DNA of 50,408 nt from an uncultured Clostridia bacterium (GCA_934278925.1 CAKQWJ010000017.1:1-50408), one strand, 5' to 3'. Counted from the first letter of the stretch, positions 24,201 through 32,170 are shown. Numbers and translations are program-made. The notes: generated by a model not told the origin, from the sequence alone.

Positions 24201-25601
24201 GGACAGAACAACAAGCTGTACACGGTTCTGAAAATCGATGAAGGGTCCAATCTGGGTTCAGCAAAGATTCGAATCCGATCTCTGAAAGCAGCGCTGGAAG
24301 AGCGAAAGAAAACCGACGTGCACACCCGTAAGGTGGCTTTGCCGTATCAGCGGAAACTCTTTACGAAAGAAATGAAGGACGAAGGGTATACGCTCTTGGT
24401 TCCGCAGATGTCGCCGATTCACTTCCAATACTTCGAGGCGATTCTGAAACGGTCCGGCTACAATGCGGTGCTCCTGCCGCGGGTTACCCAGAACGCGGAG
24501 GAGGAAGGACTTCGTTATATCAACAATGACGCGTGCTATCCGACCATCGTGACCTTGGGGCAGATTATTTCTGCGCTGAAATCCGGAGAGTACGATCTGG
24601 ACAAGGTGGGTGTATTCATGTCCCAGACAGGAGGCGGATGCCGTGCCAGCAACTACGTGGCACTCCTTCGGAAAGCGCTGAAGGATCTTGGCATGGAACA
24701 GGTTCCGGTCATTTCCTTTAATATGGTGGGACTGGAGAAGAATCCCGGATTCAAGATTACCCCGAAGATGGGCATCATGCTGGTATATGCCGTTTCTTAC
24801 GGCGATTTGATGATGAAGTGCCTGTATCGCACGCGCCCGTACGAAAAAGTGCCGGGAAGTGCGGAAGCGCTGATGGCATCCTGGTTCGATCGGATTATTG
24901 CAAATACGGAGAATATGAAACTGAGCGAATTCAAACGCAATATCGCGCAGATAGTAAAGGAATTCGACGAACTGCCGATTCATGAAGATCTGAAGAAACC
25001 TCGGGTGGGCATTGTTGGAGAGATTCTAGTTAAATATCATCCGAATGCCAACAACAATCTGGTGGAGCTGATTGAATCCGAAGGCGGCGAAGCCGTCGTT
25101 CCGAGCTTTATCGATTTCTTCGAATACGGATTCGTCAATAAGATGTTTAATTACGAACATCTCTCCGGAAGCCGCAAGGAAATGATTGTGAATAAAATAT
25201 TGCTGAAGGCCATCGAATTCTATCGGGATAACGTTCGAAAGGCTTGCCGGAACAGCAAGCGATTCAGCGCGGATGCCTACATAGAAGAAACGGCAAAGAA
25301 CGCGGAAGAGATTCTGTCCGTGGGCAATCAGTGCGGTGAAGGATGGCTCCTCACCGGTGAAATGGTGGATTTGATCAACTCCGGGGTAAAGAACATCCTC
25401 TGCCTGCAGCCGTTTGCCTGCCTGCCGAACCACGTAGCGGGAAAGGGTATGATTAAGGCGCTTCGAAGCTACGATGAAAAGGCGAATATCGTGGCCATCG
25501 ACTACGATCCGGGTGCCAGCAACGTCAACCAGCTGAATCGAATCAAGATGATGATGGCGACGGCGTTCAAGAACATGGCGGAAGAGGACGAAGACAATTA
25601 A
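21279..25601 (+). CDS. Giant 2-hydroxyacyl-CoA dehydratase activase/dehydratase-related protein
   Basis: 1440 residues. It has two tandem BcrA/BadF-type ASKHA ATPase domains: GIDVGSTTVK at 4-13 and GIDAGSTTTK near 318, each with matching AELGGEDAK- or DIGGQDMK-like phosphate segments and ACSAGCG/TCAGGTG motifs. A Cys-rich turn (RCGGCGNNC) is near residue 600. A DUF2229 region and an HgdB/FldB-like half rich in conserved Cys follow (SSDTACYPAKL, NNDACYPT, QTGGGCRASNY). Archerase-type activators drive difficult dehydrations by ATP-powered electron transfer; the role of this long fusion is unclear. The ATG has no adjacent ribosome site (see findings). Monocistronic as far as seen. Confidence 0.88.
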   Translation: MRLGIDVGSTTVKLLILDENNKIFYSRYERHMSNVFEKVGELLQQLLDEKGDMEVEAVITGSGGLSLAKLFGIRFEQEVIACSEAVQTLIPETDVAIELGGEDAKITFYGSTVEQRMNGTCAGGTGAFIDQMAVLLNTDASGLNEAAKDYETIYPIASRCGVFAKTDIQPLINDGAKTADIAASIFQAVVNQMISGLACGHPIKGNVAFLGGPLQFLSELRKRFVETLNLTEDEVIFPENANYFVAIGAALLAKEKDWVTLSDLIYKIEHADATQMDGTKRLEPLFRNEEEYREFQARHAKAKVKRGDIQATEGPVFLGIDAGSTTTKAAVINRDKELIFEHYQNNEGDPLAVVRNILLEMYRALPEKAYIGRAVVTGYGEGLIRAAYKIDAGEIETMAHYKGAEQFLPGVTFILDIGGQDMKCMKIKDGAISNIMLNEACSAGCGSFIETYAKSVDLQVPEFARRALMAENPVDLGTRCTVFMNSKVKQAQKEGATIADISAGLSLSVIKNALYKVIKLRNPKETGDKVVVQGGTFMNEAVLRSIELILGKNVVRSDIAGLMGAFGAAIIACDDYNEGEHSTVLTPDQIDSFEVKTSNGRCGGCGNNCILTISRFSDGSRYITGNRCERGAGLTSAKNDIPNLYKTKLELLFDRPVTEPDRAPKGVIGIPRVLNMYEDYPFWHAFFTELGFRVVLSPPSNKEMYEKGMDTISSDTACYPAKLVHGHIKWLVENDIKRIFYPCINYEVKEDSTAPNHYNCPIVATYPEVIDKNMAEYFCENGVEFYHPFVPYDNDRRFVTEMTKFFSGKRDIDRRGVENVAKHYKLDDTRIYKLFAMNFSRREISQAMHAGREAYREFKKNVQIEGRKALKYMEEHELHGIVLTGRPYHMDPEVNHGIDNVINQQGMVVLTEDSVSGMAEFPRPIRILDQWVYHSRLYKAAVFAGQRDDLDVVQLNSFGCGLDAVTTDEVDELLGQNNKLYTVLKIDEGSNLGSAKIRIRSLKAALEERKKTDVHTRKVALPYQRKLFTKEMKDEGYTLLVPQMSPIHFQYFEAILKRSGYNAVLLPRVTQNAEEEGLRYINNDACYPTIVTLGQIISALKSGEYDLDKVGVFMSQTGGGCRASNYVALLRKALKDLGMEQVPVISFNMVGLEKNPGFKITPKMGIMLVYAVSYGDLMMKCLYRTRPYEKVPGSAEALMASWFDRIIANTENMKLSEFKRNIAQIVKEFDELPIHEDLKKPRVGIVGEILVKYHPNANNNLVELIESEGGEAVVPSFIDFFEYGFVNKMFNYEHLSGSRKEMIVNKILLKAIEFYRDNVRKACRNSKRFSADAYIEETAKNAEEILSVGNQCGEGWLLTGEMVDLINSGVKNILCLQPFACLPNHVAGKGMIKALRSYDEKANIVAIDYDPGASNVNQLNRIKMMMATAFKNMAEEDEDN

Positions 25602-25635
25602 TTTTGTTTTTATTCTGTCAGAGAAGTCTCTCGTG

Positions 25636-25664
25636 TTGTATTCGAAGCGAGAGTGGTGTATAAT
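25636..25664 (+). promoter_or_regulatory. Promoter of yebC
   Basis: -35 TTGTAT (25636-25641), 17-bp spacer, -10 TATAAT (25659-25664), followed 37 bases later by the yebC start. Confidence 0.75.
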
Positions 25665-25700
25665 AGCAACTGTAAATAAAGGAAGATAGGAGGTCCACCA

Positions 25701-26420
25701 TTGGGTAGACATGGTACAATCGCCGGCAGAAAGTCGGCACAGGACGCTCGCAGAGCGGCAATGTTCACAAAGTATACTAGACAGATCATCGTAGCAGCGA
25801 AGGAAGGTGGAGATCCGGATTTCAACTCCTCTCTCCGAGTTGCGATTGATAAGGCAAAGGCAATCGGCATGCCGAATGACAATATTAACCGTGCCGTTAA
25901 GAAGGGTACCGGCGAGCTGGAAGGTGAGTCCTATGAGGAATTGACTTTCGAGGGCTACGGTCCATCCGGTGTCGCAATTATCGTAGAGGCACTGACCGAT
26001 AACAAGAATCGTACCGCTGCATTTGTTCGTTCCGTATTCGATAAGAACGGCGGCAACCTGGGAACACCGGGCTGCGTATCCTACATGTTCGCGCGGAAGG
26101 GTGTGATTTACATCGAGAAGCAGGATGGCATGGACGAAGATGCGGTAATGATGGATGCGCTGGATGCCGGTGCGGAAGATATGATTGTGAACGAAGACAA
26201 TTTTGAGATTCGTACCGAACCGACGGACTTCCACGCAGTTCTGGAGGGCATTCAGAAGGCAGGATATGAGGTTGCGGATTCCGATTTGGAGTTCATTCCG
26301 TCTATGGAAGCAACGGTAGATCCTTCCGTAATGAAGCCGCTGAACAAGCTGATTAACTCTCTGGAGGACAATGACGACGTTCAGAAGGTTCACTACAACT
26401 GCGAATTAGACGAAGAGTAG
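25701..26420 (+). CDS. yebC: YebC/PmpR-family protein
   Basis: 239 residues, full length. The family includes DNA-binding regulators and, in recent work, members that help ribosomes translate difficult stretches. SAQDARRAAMFTKYTRQI, GMPNDNINRAVKKG, EGYGPSGVAIIVEALTDN and the C-terminal NDDVQKVHYNCEL are hallmark segments. The start is TTG at 25701, 6 bases after AGGAGGT. The N-terminus MGRHGTIAGRK is the form common in Clostridia rather than the SGHSKW form. Confidence 0.95.
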   Translation: MGRHGTIAGRKSAQDARRAAMFTKYTRQIIVAAKEGGDPDFNSSLRVAIDKAKAIGMPNDNINRAVKKGTGELEGESYEELTFEGYGPSGVAIIVEALTDNKNRTAAFVRSVFDKNGGNLGTPGCVSYMFARKGVIYIEKQDGMDEDAVMMDALDAGAEDMIVNEDNFEIRTEPTDFHAVLEGIQKAGYEVADSDLEFIPSMEATVDPSVMKPLNKLINSLEDNDDVQKVHYNCELDEE

Positions 26421-26427
26421 TCAATGT

Positions 26428-26612
26428 ACAATCTCCTGGAGCATGCGTTGGTTCGTGTAAATTGAACCTACACTTCTCATTCGGGATTCCGGGTTCAGAA
26501 GCGGAGGACGAGCCTCGGTGGAGGATGTCTGAAGTCATGACAGGAAGTACCCACCTTATCGTAAACGATAGGGCGTCAATTTCAGTGCTGACGGTGTGCT
26601 GGGAGACTTTGA
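26428..26612 (+). ncRNA. ssrS: Probable 6S RNA
   Basis: The gap between yebC and the next gene holds a structured segment. The ends can pair: TCTCC and AGCATGC (26432-26446) with GTGTGCT and GGAGA (26595-26607). In the 3' half CACCTTATCG-TAAA-CGATAGGG (26552-26573) has the same layout as the CACCTTGAACC hairpin on the 3' side of the E. coli 6S bubble. Length near 180 nt suits 6S RNA, which binds sigma-70 RNA polymerase by mimicking an open promoter. TACAAT (26426-26431) could be its -10, though the -35 is poor. A terminator follows. Identification is by eye and needs a covariance-model check. Confidence 0.7.
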
Positions 26613-26616
26613 AATT

Positions 26617-26650
26617 AAACCTATCTCCTTTTGTGAGATAGGTTTTTCTT
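26617..26650 (+). terminator. Terminator after the 6S-like RNA
   Basis: AAACCTATCTC (26617-26627) pairs with GAGATAGGTTT (26635-26645) over a 7-base loop, with T residues at 26643-26647 and TT at 26649-26650. Confidence 0.9.
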
Positions 26651-26703
26651 ATATGCAGAGAGAAATTTTTTAATTTTTTGTGGTGAGTGTTCTGTTTTTC
26701 CGA

Positions 26704-26709
26704 TATAAT
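26704..26709 (+). promoter_or_regulatory. -10 candidate before the P1 peptidase
   Basis: TATAAT at 26704-26709, 41 bases before the chosen start. The -35 is weak (TTGTGG at 26679-26684 with a long 19-bp spacer). Confidence 0.45.
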
Positions 26710-26750
26710 GAAATGACTAGATGGTATTGACAGAATTAAAGGAGCAATCT

Positions 26751-27986
26751 ATGTTTGGACGAGTAGACATAACCGACATCAAAGGTTTTAAACTTGGAAA
26801 TGCGGAGAATACAGATGCAGCCACCGGCTGTACGGTTATCGTTGCGGAAAAAGGAGCGACCGCCGGAGTGGACGTGCGGGGCGGCGGACCGGCTACTCGG
26901 GAGACGGATTTGCTCCGCTCGGAGAATACCATTGATAAGATCCACGCTGTGGTAATCAGCGGCGGAAGCGCATACGGATTGGAAGCGGGTTCCGGCGTCA
27001 TGCGGGAACTGGAGAACATGAAAATTGGGCATCGGGTCAGCAATTGCATTGTTCCGATTGTTTGCCAGGCATCCCTTTTTGATTTGAATGTGGGACAGTC
27101 CGATGTTCGTCCGGATCGCACCATGGGTGTGAAGGCGGTGCACAATGCGTTCTGTGGCGGAGAGTTTCATCACGGAAACTACGGTGCCGGTACCGGCGCA
27201 TCTGTCGGCAAATTCTACGGCATGAACCGGGCAATGAAGGCCGGTCTGGGAACGTTTGCATGCTCCGACGGTGAGATTGAGGTGGGCGCCATTACGGCGG
27301 TCAACGCTTTCGCCGATGTGTACGATGGAAGAAATCATGTAATTGCCGGACTGCTCAGCGCCGACGGAAAGCGCATCGACGGAACGATTCGTCCGCTGAA
27401 GAACTGCGTTGCGGCGGAATCCAGCTACAACATGAAGAACAAGGTGGAACCGTTCTTCAATAAGCGCAGAGAAGAGGAAGAGTGTGCGGAACCGGAACCG
27501 ACGGAAGAGGTTCCGGCGGAAATTCCGGAACCGGTGAAAGAACCGACGCCGGAACCGGTTGTGGAGGCGGCACCGGTGAAAGAACCGATTGTGGAAGCAG
27601 CACCGACTGTGAGGGAAGTGCCGGAAACCCCGGAAGTACCGGAAATTCCGGAAGCGGTTTCGGAGACAGAATCGGAAGATATGGGGTATGATATTACTTT
27701 TAACACCACCATTTCCTGCCTGATTACGAATGCTAAGCTGACCAAGGCCCAGTGCAACAAGCTGGCATCCATCCTCCACGACGGGTATGCCCGGGCAATC
27801 AAGCCGGTGCACAGCACCATGGACGGAGATACGATTTTTGTGATGACGACCGGAGAGAAGGACGTGAATTTCGATGCATTTGCAGCTCTGGCAACGGATA
27901 TCGTGCAGTACAGCGTAATTGACGGAGCCATTTCTGCGGAGAGTGCATACGGGCTTCCGGCAGCGCGGGAATTTCTTCGGAAATAA
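26751..27986 (+). CDS. P1/DmpA-family (S58) self-processing peptidase with Pro/Glu-rich insert
   Basis: 411 residues. The DmpA-type fold is an Ntn-like aminopeptidase that cuts itself into two chains before the nucleophile. Family segments are DVRGGGPATRETDLL, VVISGGSAYGLEAGSGV, and a C-terminal chain beginning NTTIS (Asn318-Thr319, the predicted cut) followed by TNAKLTKAQCNKLA, MDGDTIFVMTTG and ESAYGLPAAREF. Residues 244-310 are low complexity, Pro, Glu, Val and Ala only in long stretches (repeats of EPVVEAAP and EPIVEAAP), inserted just before the predicted cut. I use ATG 26751 with AAAGGAG upstream; ATG 26721 lies before it. Substrate unknown; beta-peptides and N-terminal D-residues are known for relatives. 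Confidence 0.87.
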   Translation: MFGRVDITDIKGFKLGNAENTDAATGCTVIVAEKGATAGVDVRGGGPATRETDLLRSENTIDKIHAVVISGGSAYGLEAGSGVMRELENMKIGHRVSNCIVPIVCQASLFDLNVGQSDVRPDRTMGVKAVHNAFCGGEFHHGNYGAGTGASVGKFYGMNRAMKAGLGTFACSDGEIEVGAITAVNAFADVYDGRNHVIAGLLSADGKRIDGTIRPLKNCVAAESSYNMKNKVEPFFNKRREEEECAEPEPTEEVPAEIPEPVKEPTPEPVVEAAPVKEPIVEAAPTVREVPETPEVPEIPEAVSETESEDMGYDITFNTTISCLITNAKLTKAQCNKLASILHDGYARAIKPVHSTMDGDTIFVMTTGEKDVNFDAFAALATDIVQYSVIDGAISAESAYGLPAAREFLRK

Positions 27987-28012
27987 CTGAAATTCAAGAG
28001 GAGATATTTTTC

Positions 28013-30604
28013 ATGAAACGATTTGTCATAATCGACGGAAACAGCCTGCTTTTCCGTGCTTTTTTCGCCATGCGGGAAATGGTGACGCGGGACGGAATCT
28101 ACACGCAGGGTGTTTTTGCTTTTATCAATATGCTGAATAAAATCCTGGAGGACTACCATCCGGATTACATTGCGGTGGCTTTTGATATGAAGGCGCCGAC
28201 GTTCCGACATGAGGCGTATCCGGAATATAAGGCGGGCAGGCTGAAAACGCCGATGGAGCTTCTGTCACAGATTCCGCTGATGCAGGAAGTCCTTCAGGCG
28301 ATGAATATTACGGTTCTGGAAAAAGAAGGTTTCGAGGCGGATGATTTAATCGGCACCATGACCGCAAAGGCGGCGGAGGAAGGTCTGGAATCCCTGATTA
28401 TCACCGGCGATAAGGATGCGCTCCAGTTGGTGGGCAAGAACACCTATGTCGTTCTGAATCGGAAGGGAATGACGGATTTCGATCTGTACGATCTCGAAAA
28501 GATGCAGGAACGATACGGTTTGACCCCGCAGGAGTTCATTGATTTAAAGGGGTTGATGGGAGATAAATCCGATAATATCCCGGGAATTCCCGGTGTGGGA
28601 GAAAAGAAGGGAATCAATCTGCTGAAGGAATACGGCTCCGTAGAAGGGGTGGTGGCTCATGCGGATGAAATCAAGGGGAAGCTGGGCGAGAACGTTCGGG
28701 CGAACCTGGAGGAAGCCGAACTTTCCAAATGGCTGGCGACCATCAAACGGGATGTGGAGCTTCCGGTTTCCTGGCCGGATCTGGCGTACGGAGAACCGGA
28801 TTACGATCGGCTGATTGCGCTGTACAAGAAACTGGAGTTCAAAAAATTCCTTCAGAATCTGGAAAAACAAACGCCGGATGAGGTTACGGTCGAACCGGAG
28901 AAGGACCTTCTGGAAGGTGTGCGGGAAGTTTCCTATGAGGATTTGCTGGATTCTTTGAAGAATAACCGGACGCTGATTATCGAGATGGATACGGACGATA
29001 ATCATAAGCAGCTTCCGGAAGTGAAAGGTATTCGCTTGTACGATCCGGAGCAGATGTGTTATGCGGAATGTACAGTAACGCCGCTGGATTTTGAAATCCG
29101 TATGAGCAGCCTTTTGGACAAGGAACCGGCGCTGGTGGGGCTTGGCCTGAAACCGATTGCCTACACCTTGCTTCAGTACGGAATGGATCGTTTTACGCTG
29201 CATCATGATGTGGAGGTGGCAGAGTACCTTTTGGATCCAAACCGGAGCAAGTACAATCTCACCAATATGTTTTTACACTATATGAACGAGACGCTGGACG
29301 GGGAGGATGCCCGGAAGCGGCTGGTAGCTTTGGACTGCATTTATCGGAAGCAGCTTCCGGCACTGGAAGAGAAGGAGATGCTGACCCTGCTCCGAGATTG
29401 TGAAATGCCGCTGATTCGCACCATTGCGGGCATGGAGTCCCAGGGAATGAAAATCAATCCGGAGATGCTGAAGTCTGCCGGGGAGGAGCTGGATGCCCAG
29501 ATTGCAAAGCTGGAGGCGGAGGTGTTCCAAGAGGCGGGAGCTACTTTCAATATTAATTCACCAAAGCAGCTGGGTGAGGTTCTGTTCGAGACGATGGGCA
29601 TTCCGTATCCGAAGAAGACCAAGGGAAAGAACAAGTATTCCACGGCGGCGGATGTGCTGGAGAAGCTGGAGGAAGATTATCCGGTGGTGTCCAAGGTGCT
29701 GATGTTCCGAAAAGCATCGAAGTTGAAGAGCACCTATGTGGACGGACTGCTGGGGCTGATCGGAAGCGATGGACGGATTCATCCTCATTTTAACCAGACG
29801 GTGGCGGCCACCGGAAGGCTCAGCTGCACGGAACCGAACCTTCAGAATATTCCGATTCGCGACGAAAACGGGCGAAACATTCGGAAGGCTTTCGTGGTGT
29901 CAGAGCCGGAGAACGTGTTCGTGGGTTCGGACTATTCCCAGATTGAACTTCGCCTGATGGCGGCACTTTCCGGGGACCCGGTACTGATGGAGGCGTTCCG
30001 TACCGGAGAGGATATTCACCGGCTCACCGCATCTCGGGTGTTCGACATCCCGATGGAGGACGTGACCCCGCTGGATCGTTCCAGGGCGAAGGCGGTGAAC
30101 TTCGGCGTCATTTACGGTATGAGCGGATTCGGGCTGAGCGAGAATCTGGGAATCACCCGAAAGGATGCCCAGCGTTACATCGATGACTATTTCGAAAAGC
30201 ATCAGGCGGTAAAGGACTACCTGGATCGTCAGGTGGAAATCGGGAAAGAGAACTTCGAAGTAAAAACAATTATGGGCAGAATCCGGCAGATTCCGGAGTT
30301 CAAGTCTCGACGGTATATGGATCAGCAGTTGGCGGCGCGGCTGGCGATGAACAGTCCGATTCAGGGAAGTGCAGCGGATATCATCAAGGTGGCCATGAAC
30401 AAGGTGGATGCCGAACTGAGAGAGCGGGAGATGAAATCCAAGCTGGTTCTTCAGATTCACGATGAGCTGATTGTGGAAGCAGTGCCGGAAGAGCTGGAAC
30501 AAGTAGAGGAGCTTCTGCGGAGAAATATGGAAAGTGCGGTGGAACTGTCCGTTCCGCTGGACTGCGACATGCACTCCGGGAAGACCTGGTTTGATTTGAA
30601 ATAG
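28013..30604 (+). CDS. polA: DNA polymerase I
   Basis: 863 residues. The 5'-3' exonuclease domain (1 to about 290) shows FEADDLIGT, GDKDALQL and the GDKSDNIPGIPGVGEK loop. The middle domain (about 300-460) lacks the DXE and YXXXD metal motifs, so proofreading is probably absent, as in Bacillus. The polymerase domain has TGRLSCTEPNLQNIP, motif A DYSQIELRLMA, motif B RAKAVNFGVIYGMS and motif C IHDELIVE. AAGAGGAGAT precedes the start. Roles are Okazaki-fragment maturation and repair. coaE follows after 28 bases. Confidence 0.97.
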   Translation: MKRFVIIDGNSLLFRAFFAMREMVTRDGIYTQGVFAFINMLNKILEDYHPDYIAVAFDMKAPTFRHEAYPEYKAGRLKTPMELLSQIPLMQEVLQAMNITVLEKEGFEADDLIGTMTAKAAEEGLESLIITGDKDALQLVGKNTYVVLNRKGMTDFDLYDLEKMQERYGLTPQEFIDLKGLMGDKSDNIPGIPGVGEKKGINLLKEYGSVEGVVAHADEIKGKLGENVRANLEEAELSKWLATIKRDVELPVSWPDLAYGEPDYDRLIALYKKLEFKKFLQNLEKQTPDEVTVEPEKDLLEGVREVSYEDLLDSLKNNRTLIIEMDTDDNHKQLPEVKGIRLYDPEQMCYAECTVTPLDFEIRMSSLLDKEPALVGLGLKPIAYTLLQYGMDRFTLHHDVEVAEYLLDPNRSKYNLTNMFLHYMNETLDGEDARKRLVALDCIYRKQLPALEEKEMLTLLRDCEMPLIRTIAGMESQGMKINPEMLKSAGEELDAQIAKLEAEVFQEAGATFNINSPKQLGEVLFETMGIPYPKKTKGKNKYSTAADVLEKLEEDYPVVSKVLMFRKASKLKSTYVDGLLGLIGSDGRIHPHFNQTVAATGRLSCTEPNLQNIPIRDENGRNIRKAFVVSEPENVFVGSDYSQIELRLMAALSGDPVLMEAFRTGEDIHRLTASRVFDIPMEDVTPLDRSRAKAVNFGVIYGMSGFGLSENLGITRKDAQRYIDDYFEKHQAVKDYLDRQVEIGKENFEVKTIMGRIRQIPEFKSRRYMDQQLAARLAMNSPIQGSAADIIKVAMNKVDAELREREMKSKLVLQIHDELIVEAVPEELEQVEELLRRNMESAVELSVPLDCDMHSGKTWFDLK

Positions 30605-30632
30605 GGTATTGTGTATAGAATTGAGGTGAGCC

Positions 30633-31235
30633 ATGCGAACAATTGCAATTACCGGCGGAATCGGGTCTGGAAAAACAGCAGTGACAGATTATCTGGAAGA
30701 GAAGGGGTTTCCGGTAATCGACACGGATCGCATGGCTCATGCCATGACGGCACCGGGGGGCAAAGCCATTCCCTATATTCGGAAACATTTCGGAGAGGAA
30801 TTCATCCTTCCGGATGGTTCCATGGATCGAGAGGCCGTTCGCAATGTGGTATATCGCAATCCGGAGATGATGAAGGTCTTGGAAAAGGGGACGACGGAAG
30901 TGATAGTCCGAGATGCAAAAGCGGAGATTGAACGGATGAGAACACTGGGCGCTCCGGTGACTTTCGTGGCGATTCCCCTTCTCTTCGAGACCGGATCTGA
31001 TGGGTCGGAATACGACGGTGTGTGGGCGGTAACGGCTTCGGAAGAGGTGCGCCTGCAGCGGGTGATGGCGCGAGACGGACTGACGGAAGAGATGGTTCGG
31101 CGGATTCTGAAGAAGCAGGTTTCCGATGAAGTGCGCCGAGAGAAGGCGTCGGAGCTTATCGATAACTCCGGGACGCTGGCGGAACTCCGGGAAAGGGTGG
31201 ATTTACTTTTACAAAAAAATGATTTAATCCAATAA
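30633..31235 (+). CDS. coaE: Dephospho-CoA kinase
   Basis: 200 residues. Last step of coenzyme A synthesis: phosphorylates dephospho-CoA at the 3'-hydroxyl. P-loop GGIGSGKTAV at 8-17, DTDRMAH for substrate, and FVAIPLLFETG are present; the C-terminus has the IDNSGTLAELRERVD segment usual in CoaE. GAGGTG precedes the ATG. The polA-coaE order is common in Bacillota. Confidence 0.95.
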   Translation: MRTIAITGGIGSGKTAVTDYLEEKGFPVIDTDRMAHAMTAPGGKAIPYIRKHFGEEFILPDGSMDREAVRNVVYRNPEMMKVLEKGTTEVIVRDAKAEIERMRTLGAPVTFVAIPLLFETGSDGSEYDGVWAVTASEEVRLQRVMARDGLTEEMVRRILKKQVSDEVRREKASELIDNSGTLAELRERVDLLLQKNDLIQ

Positions 31236-31241
31236 AAAGAC

Positions 31242-31270
31242 TTGCAATCAAGATGGAAAGATGATATTAT
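31242..31270 (+). promoter_or_regulatory. Promoter of tRNA-Leu(GAG)
   Basis: -35 TTGCAA (31242-31247), 17-bp spacer, -10 TATTAT (31265-31270), 12 bases before the tRNA. Confidence 0.75.
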
Positions 31271-31281
31271 AAATGAGTCAT

Positions 31282-31363
31282 GTGGCTGTGGCGGAATGGC
31301 AGACGCGCATGCTTGAGGGGCATGTGGGAGACCGTGCTGGTTCGAGTCCAGTCAGCCACACCA
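31282..31363 (+). tRNA. tRNA-Leu, anticodon GAG
   Basis: The acceptor stem GTGGCTG (31282-31288) pairs with CAGCCAC (31353-31359); CCA is encoded at 31361-31363. The anticodon stem is CATGC/GCATG around loop TTGAGGG, giving anticodon GAG for CUC/CUU. The long class II variable arm of tRNA-Leu and the GGTTCGAGTCC T-arm are visible. Confidence 0.96.
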
Positions 31364-31394
31364 AAGTTCCTGACCAAGGTCAGGAACTTTTTTT
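31364..31394 (+). terminator. Terminator of tRNA-Leu(GAG)
   Basis: AAGTTCCTGACC (31364-31375) pairs with GGTCAGGAACTT (31378-31389), leading into seven T residues (31388-31394). It begins at the base after the CCA end. Confidence 0.9.
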
Positions 31395-31428
31395 CTCAAC
31401 ACATTCACTTTTTTTGAAAATAAGATAT

Positions 31429-31456
31429 TTGAATATTAGTCATAGTATGATATAAT
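31429..31456 (+). promoter_or_regulatory. Promoter of tRNA-Leu(CAA)
   Basis: -35 TTGAAT (31429-31434), 16-bp spacer, -10 TATAAT (31451-31456), 13 bases before the tRNA. Confidence 0.7.
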
Positions 31457-31468
31457 ACTCCTTGTTGG

Positions 31469-31555
31469 GCCGGCGTGGCGGAATTGGCAGACGCGCGGGA
31501 TTCAAAATCCCGTGATAGTGATATCGTATGGGTTCGACCCCCATCGCCGGCACCA
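31469..31555 (+). tRNA. tRNA-Leu, anticodon CAA
   Basis: The acceptor stem GCCGGCG (31469-31475) pairs with CGCCGGC (31545-31551), CCA encoded at 31553-31555. Anticodon stem CGGGA/TCCCG around TTCAAAA gives anticodon CAA for UUG. Class II variable arm present. There is no terminator between it and yajC, 27 bases on, so the two may share a transcript. Confidence 0.96.
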
Positions 31556-31581
31556 TCTATTTTTTTATGGAGGATGATGAC

Positions 31582-31998
31582 ATGAAAACAAATGCGACAA
31601 TGATGAACCTGGTTCTGCTGGTGTTCTTTATCGGTATTATCTATTTTATGATGATTCGCCCGCAACGCAAGAGAGACAAAGAGGCGAAGGAAATGAGAGA
31701 CGGTCTGACCCGCGGTGATGAGATTATCACCATCGGCGGATTCATCGGAAAGGTGGTTGCCATCAATTCCGATACCGTTGTAATCAATCTGAATGCCGGA
31801 AAGGGCAGCACCAACGTAGAACTTCTGAAGACGGCAATCGGCAGCGTGAAGACACCGAATACCGCAGCTCGTCAGGAGAAGAAGGAAGCGGCAGAAGAGG
31901 CAAAGGAAAGAGATGTAAAGACTTCCACCACTAAGAAGGTGACTCCGAAGAAGCTGACTCCGAAGAAGGAAGAGTCCGAAGATAAGGATGCGGAATAA
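31582..31998 (+). CDS. yajC: Preprotein translocase subunit YajC
   Basis: 138 residues. Single-span protein that associates with SecDF in the Sec export system. One membrane helix at about 7-24 (MNLVLLVFFIGIIYFMMI), then the signature RPQRKRDKEAKEM and GDEIITIGGFIGKV. The C-terminal 50 residues are Lys/Glu-rich and repetitive (KKVTPKKLTPKK). I take ATG 31582 because GGAGG (31569-31573) lies 8 bases upstream. Confidence 0.93.
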   Translation: MKTNATMMNLVLLVFFIGIIYFMMIRPQRKRDKEAKEMRDGLTRGDEIITIGGFIGKVVAINSDTVVINLNAGKGSTNVELLKTAIGSVKTPNTAARQEKKEAAEEAKERDVKTSTTKKVTPKKLTPKKEESEDKDAE

Positions 31999-32014
31999 GA
32001 TTTCTGATTGCGAG

Positions 32015-32047
32015 AACAAGGATGCCAAATGGTATCCTTGTTTTGTT
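32015..32047 (+). terminator. Terminator between yajC and secDF
   Basis: AACAAGGATGCC (32015-32026) pairs with GGTATCCTTGTT (32031-32042, one G-T pair) over an AAAT loop, followed by TTTTGTT. Confidence 0.85.
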
Positions 32048-32074
32048 ATACACGAAATTGGAATGGCGAAAAAC

Positions 32075-32103
32075 TTGAATTTCCAATGGTTATGATGTAA
32101 AAT
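32075..32103 (+). promoter_or_regulatory. Promoter of secDF
   Basis: -35 TTGAAT (32075-32080), 17-bp spacer, -10 TAAAAT (32098-32103). It gives secDF a start separate from yajC and probably also drives relA and the genes after it. Confidence 0.7.
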
Positions 32104-32170
32104 GGTATGTAAAATGCAATGTATTACTATGCACATTATTACAAATTTTTAGAAAGGCACTTAAGGTCAA

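Noticed and set aside
25602..25640. Terminator after the giant activase gene
   Set aside because: AGAGA/TCTCT gives only a five-base stem with a two-base loop and no T-run after it.
27482..27680. CCGGAA-rich repeat as a CRISPR or tandem-repeat array
   Set aside because: It is in frame within a peptidase gene, the units are irregular and there are no spacers.
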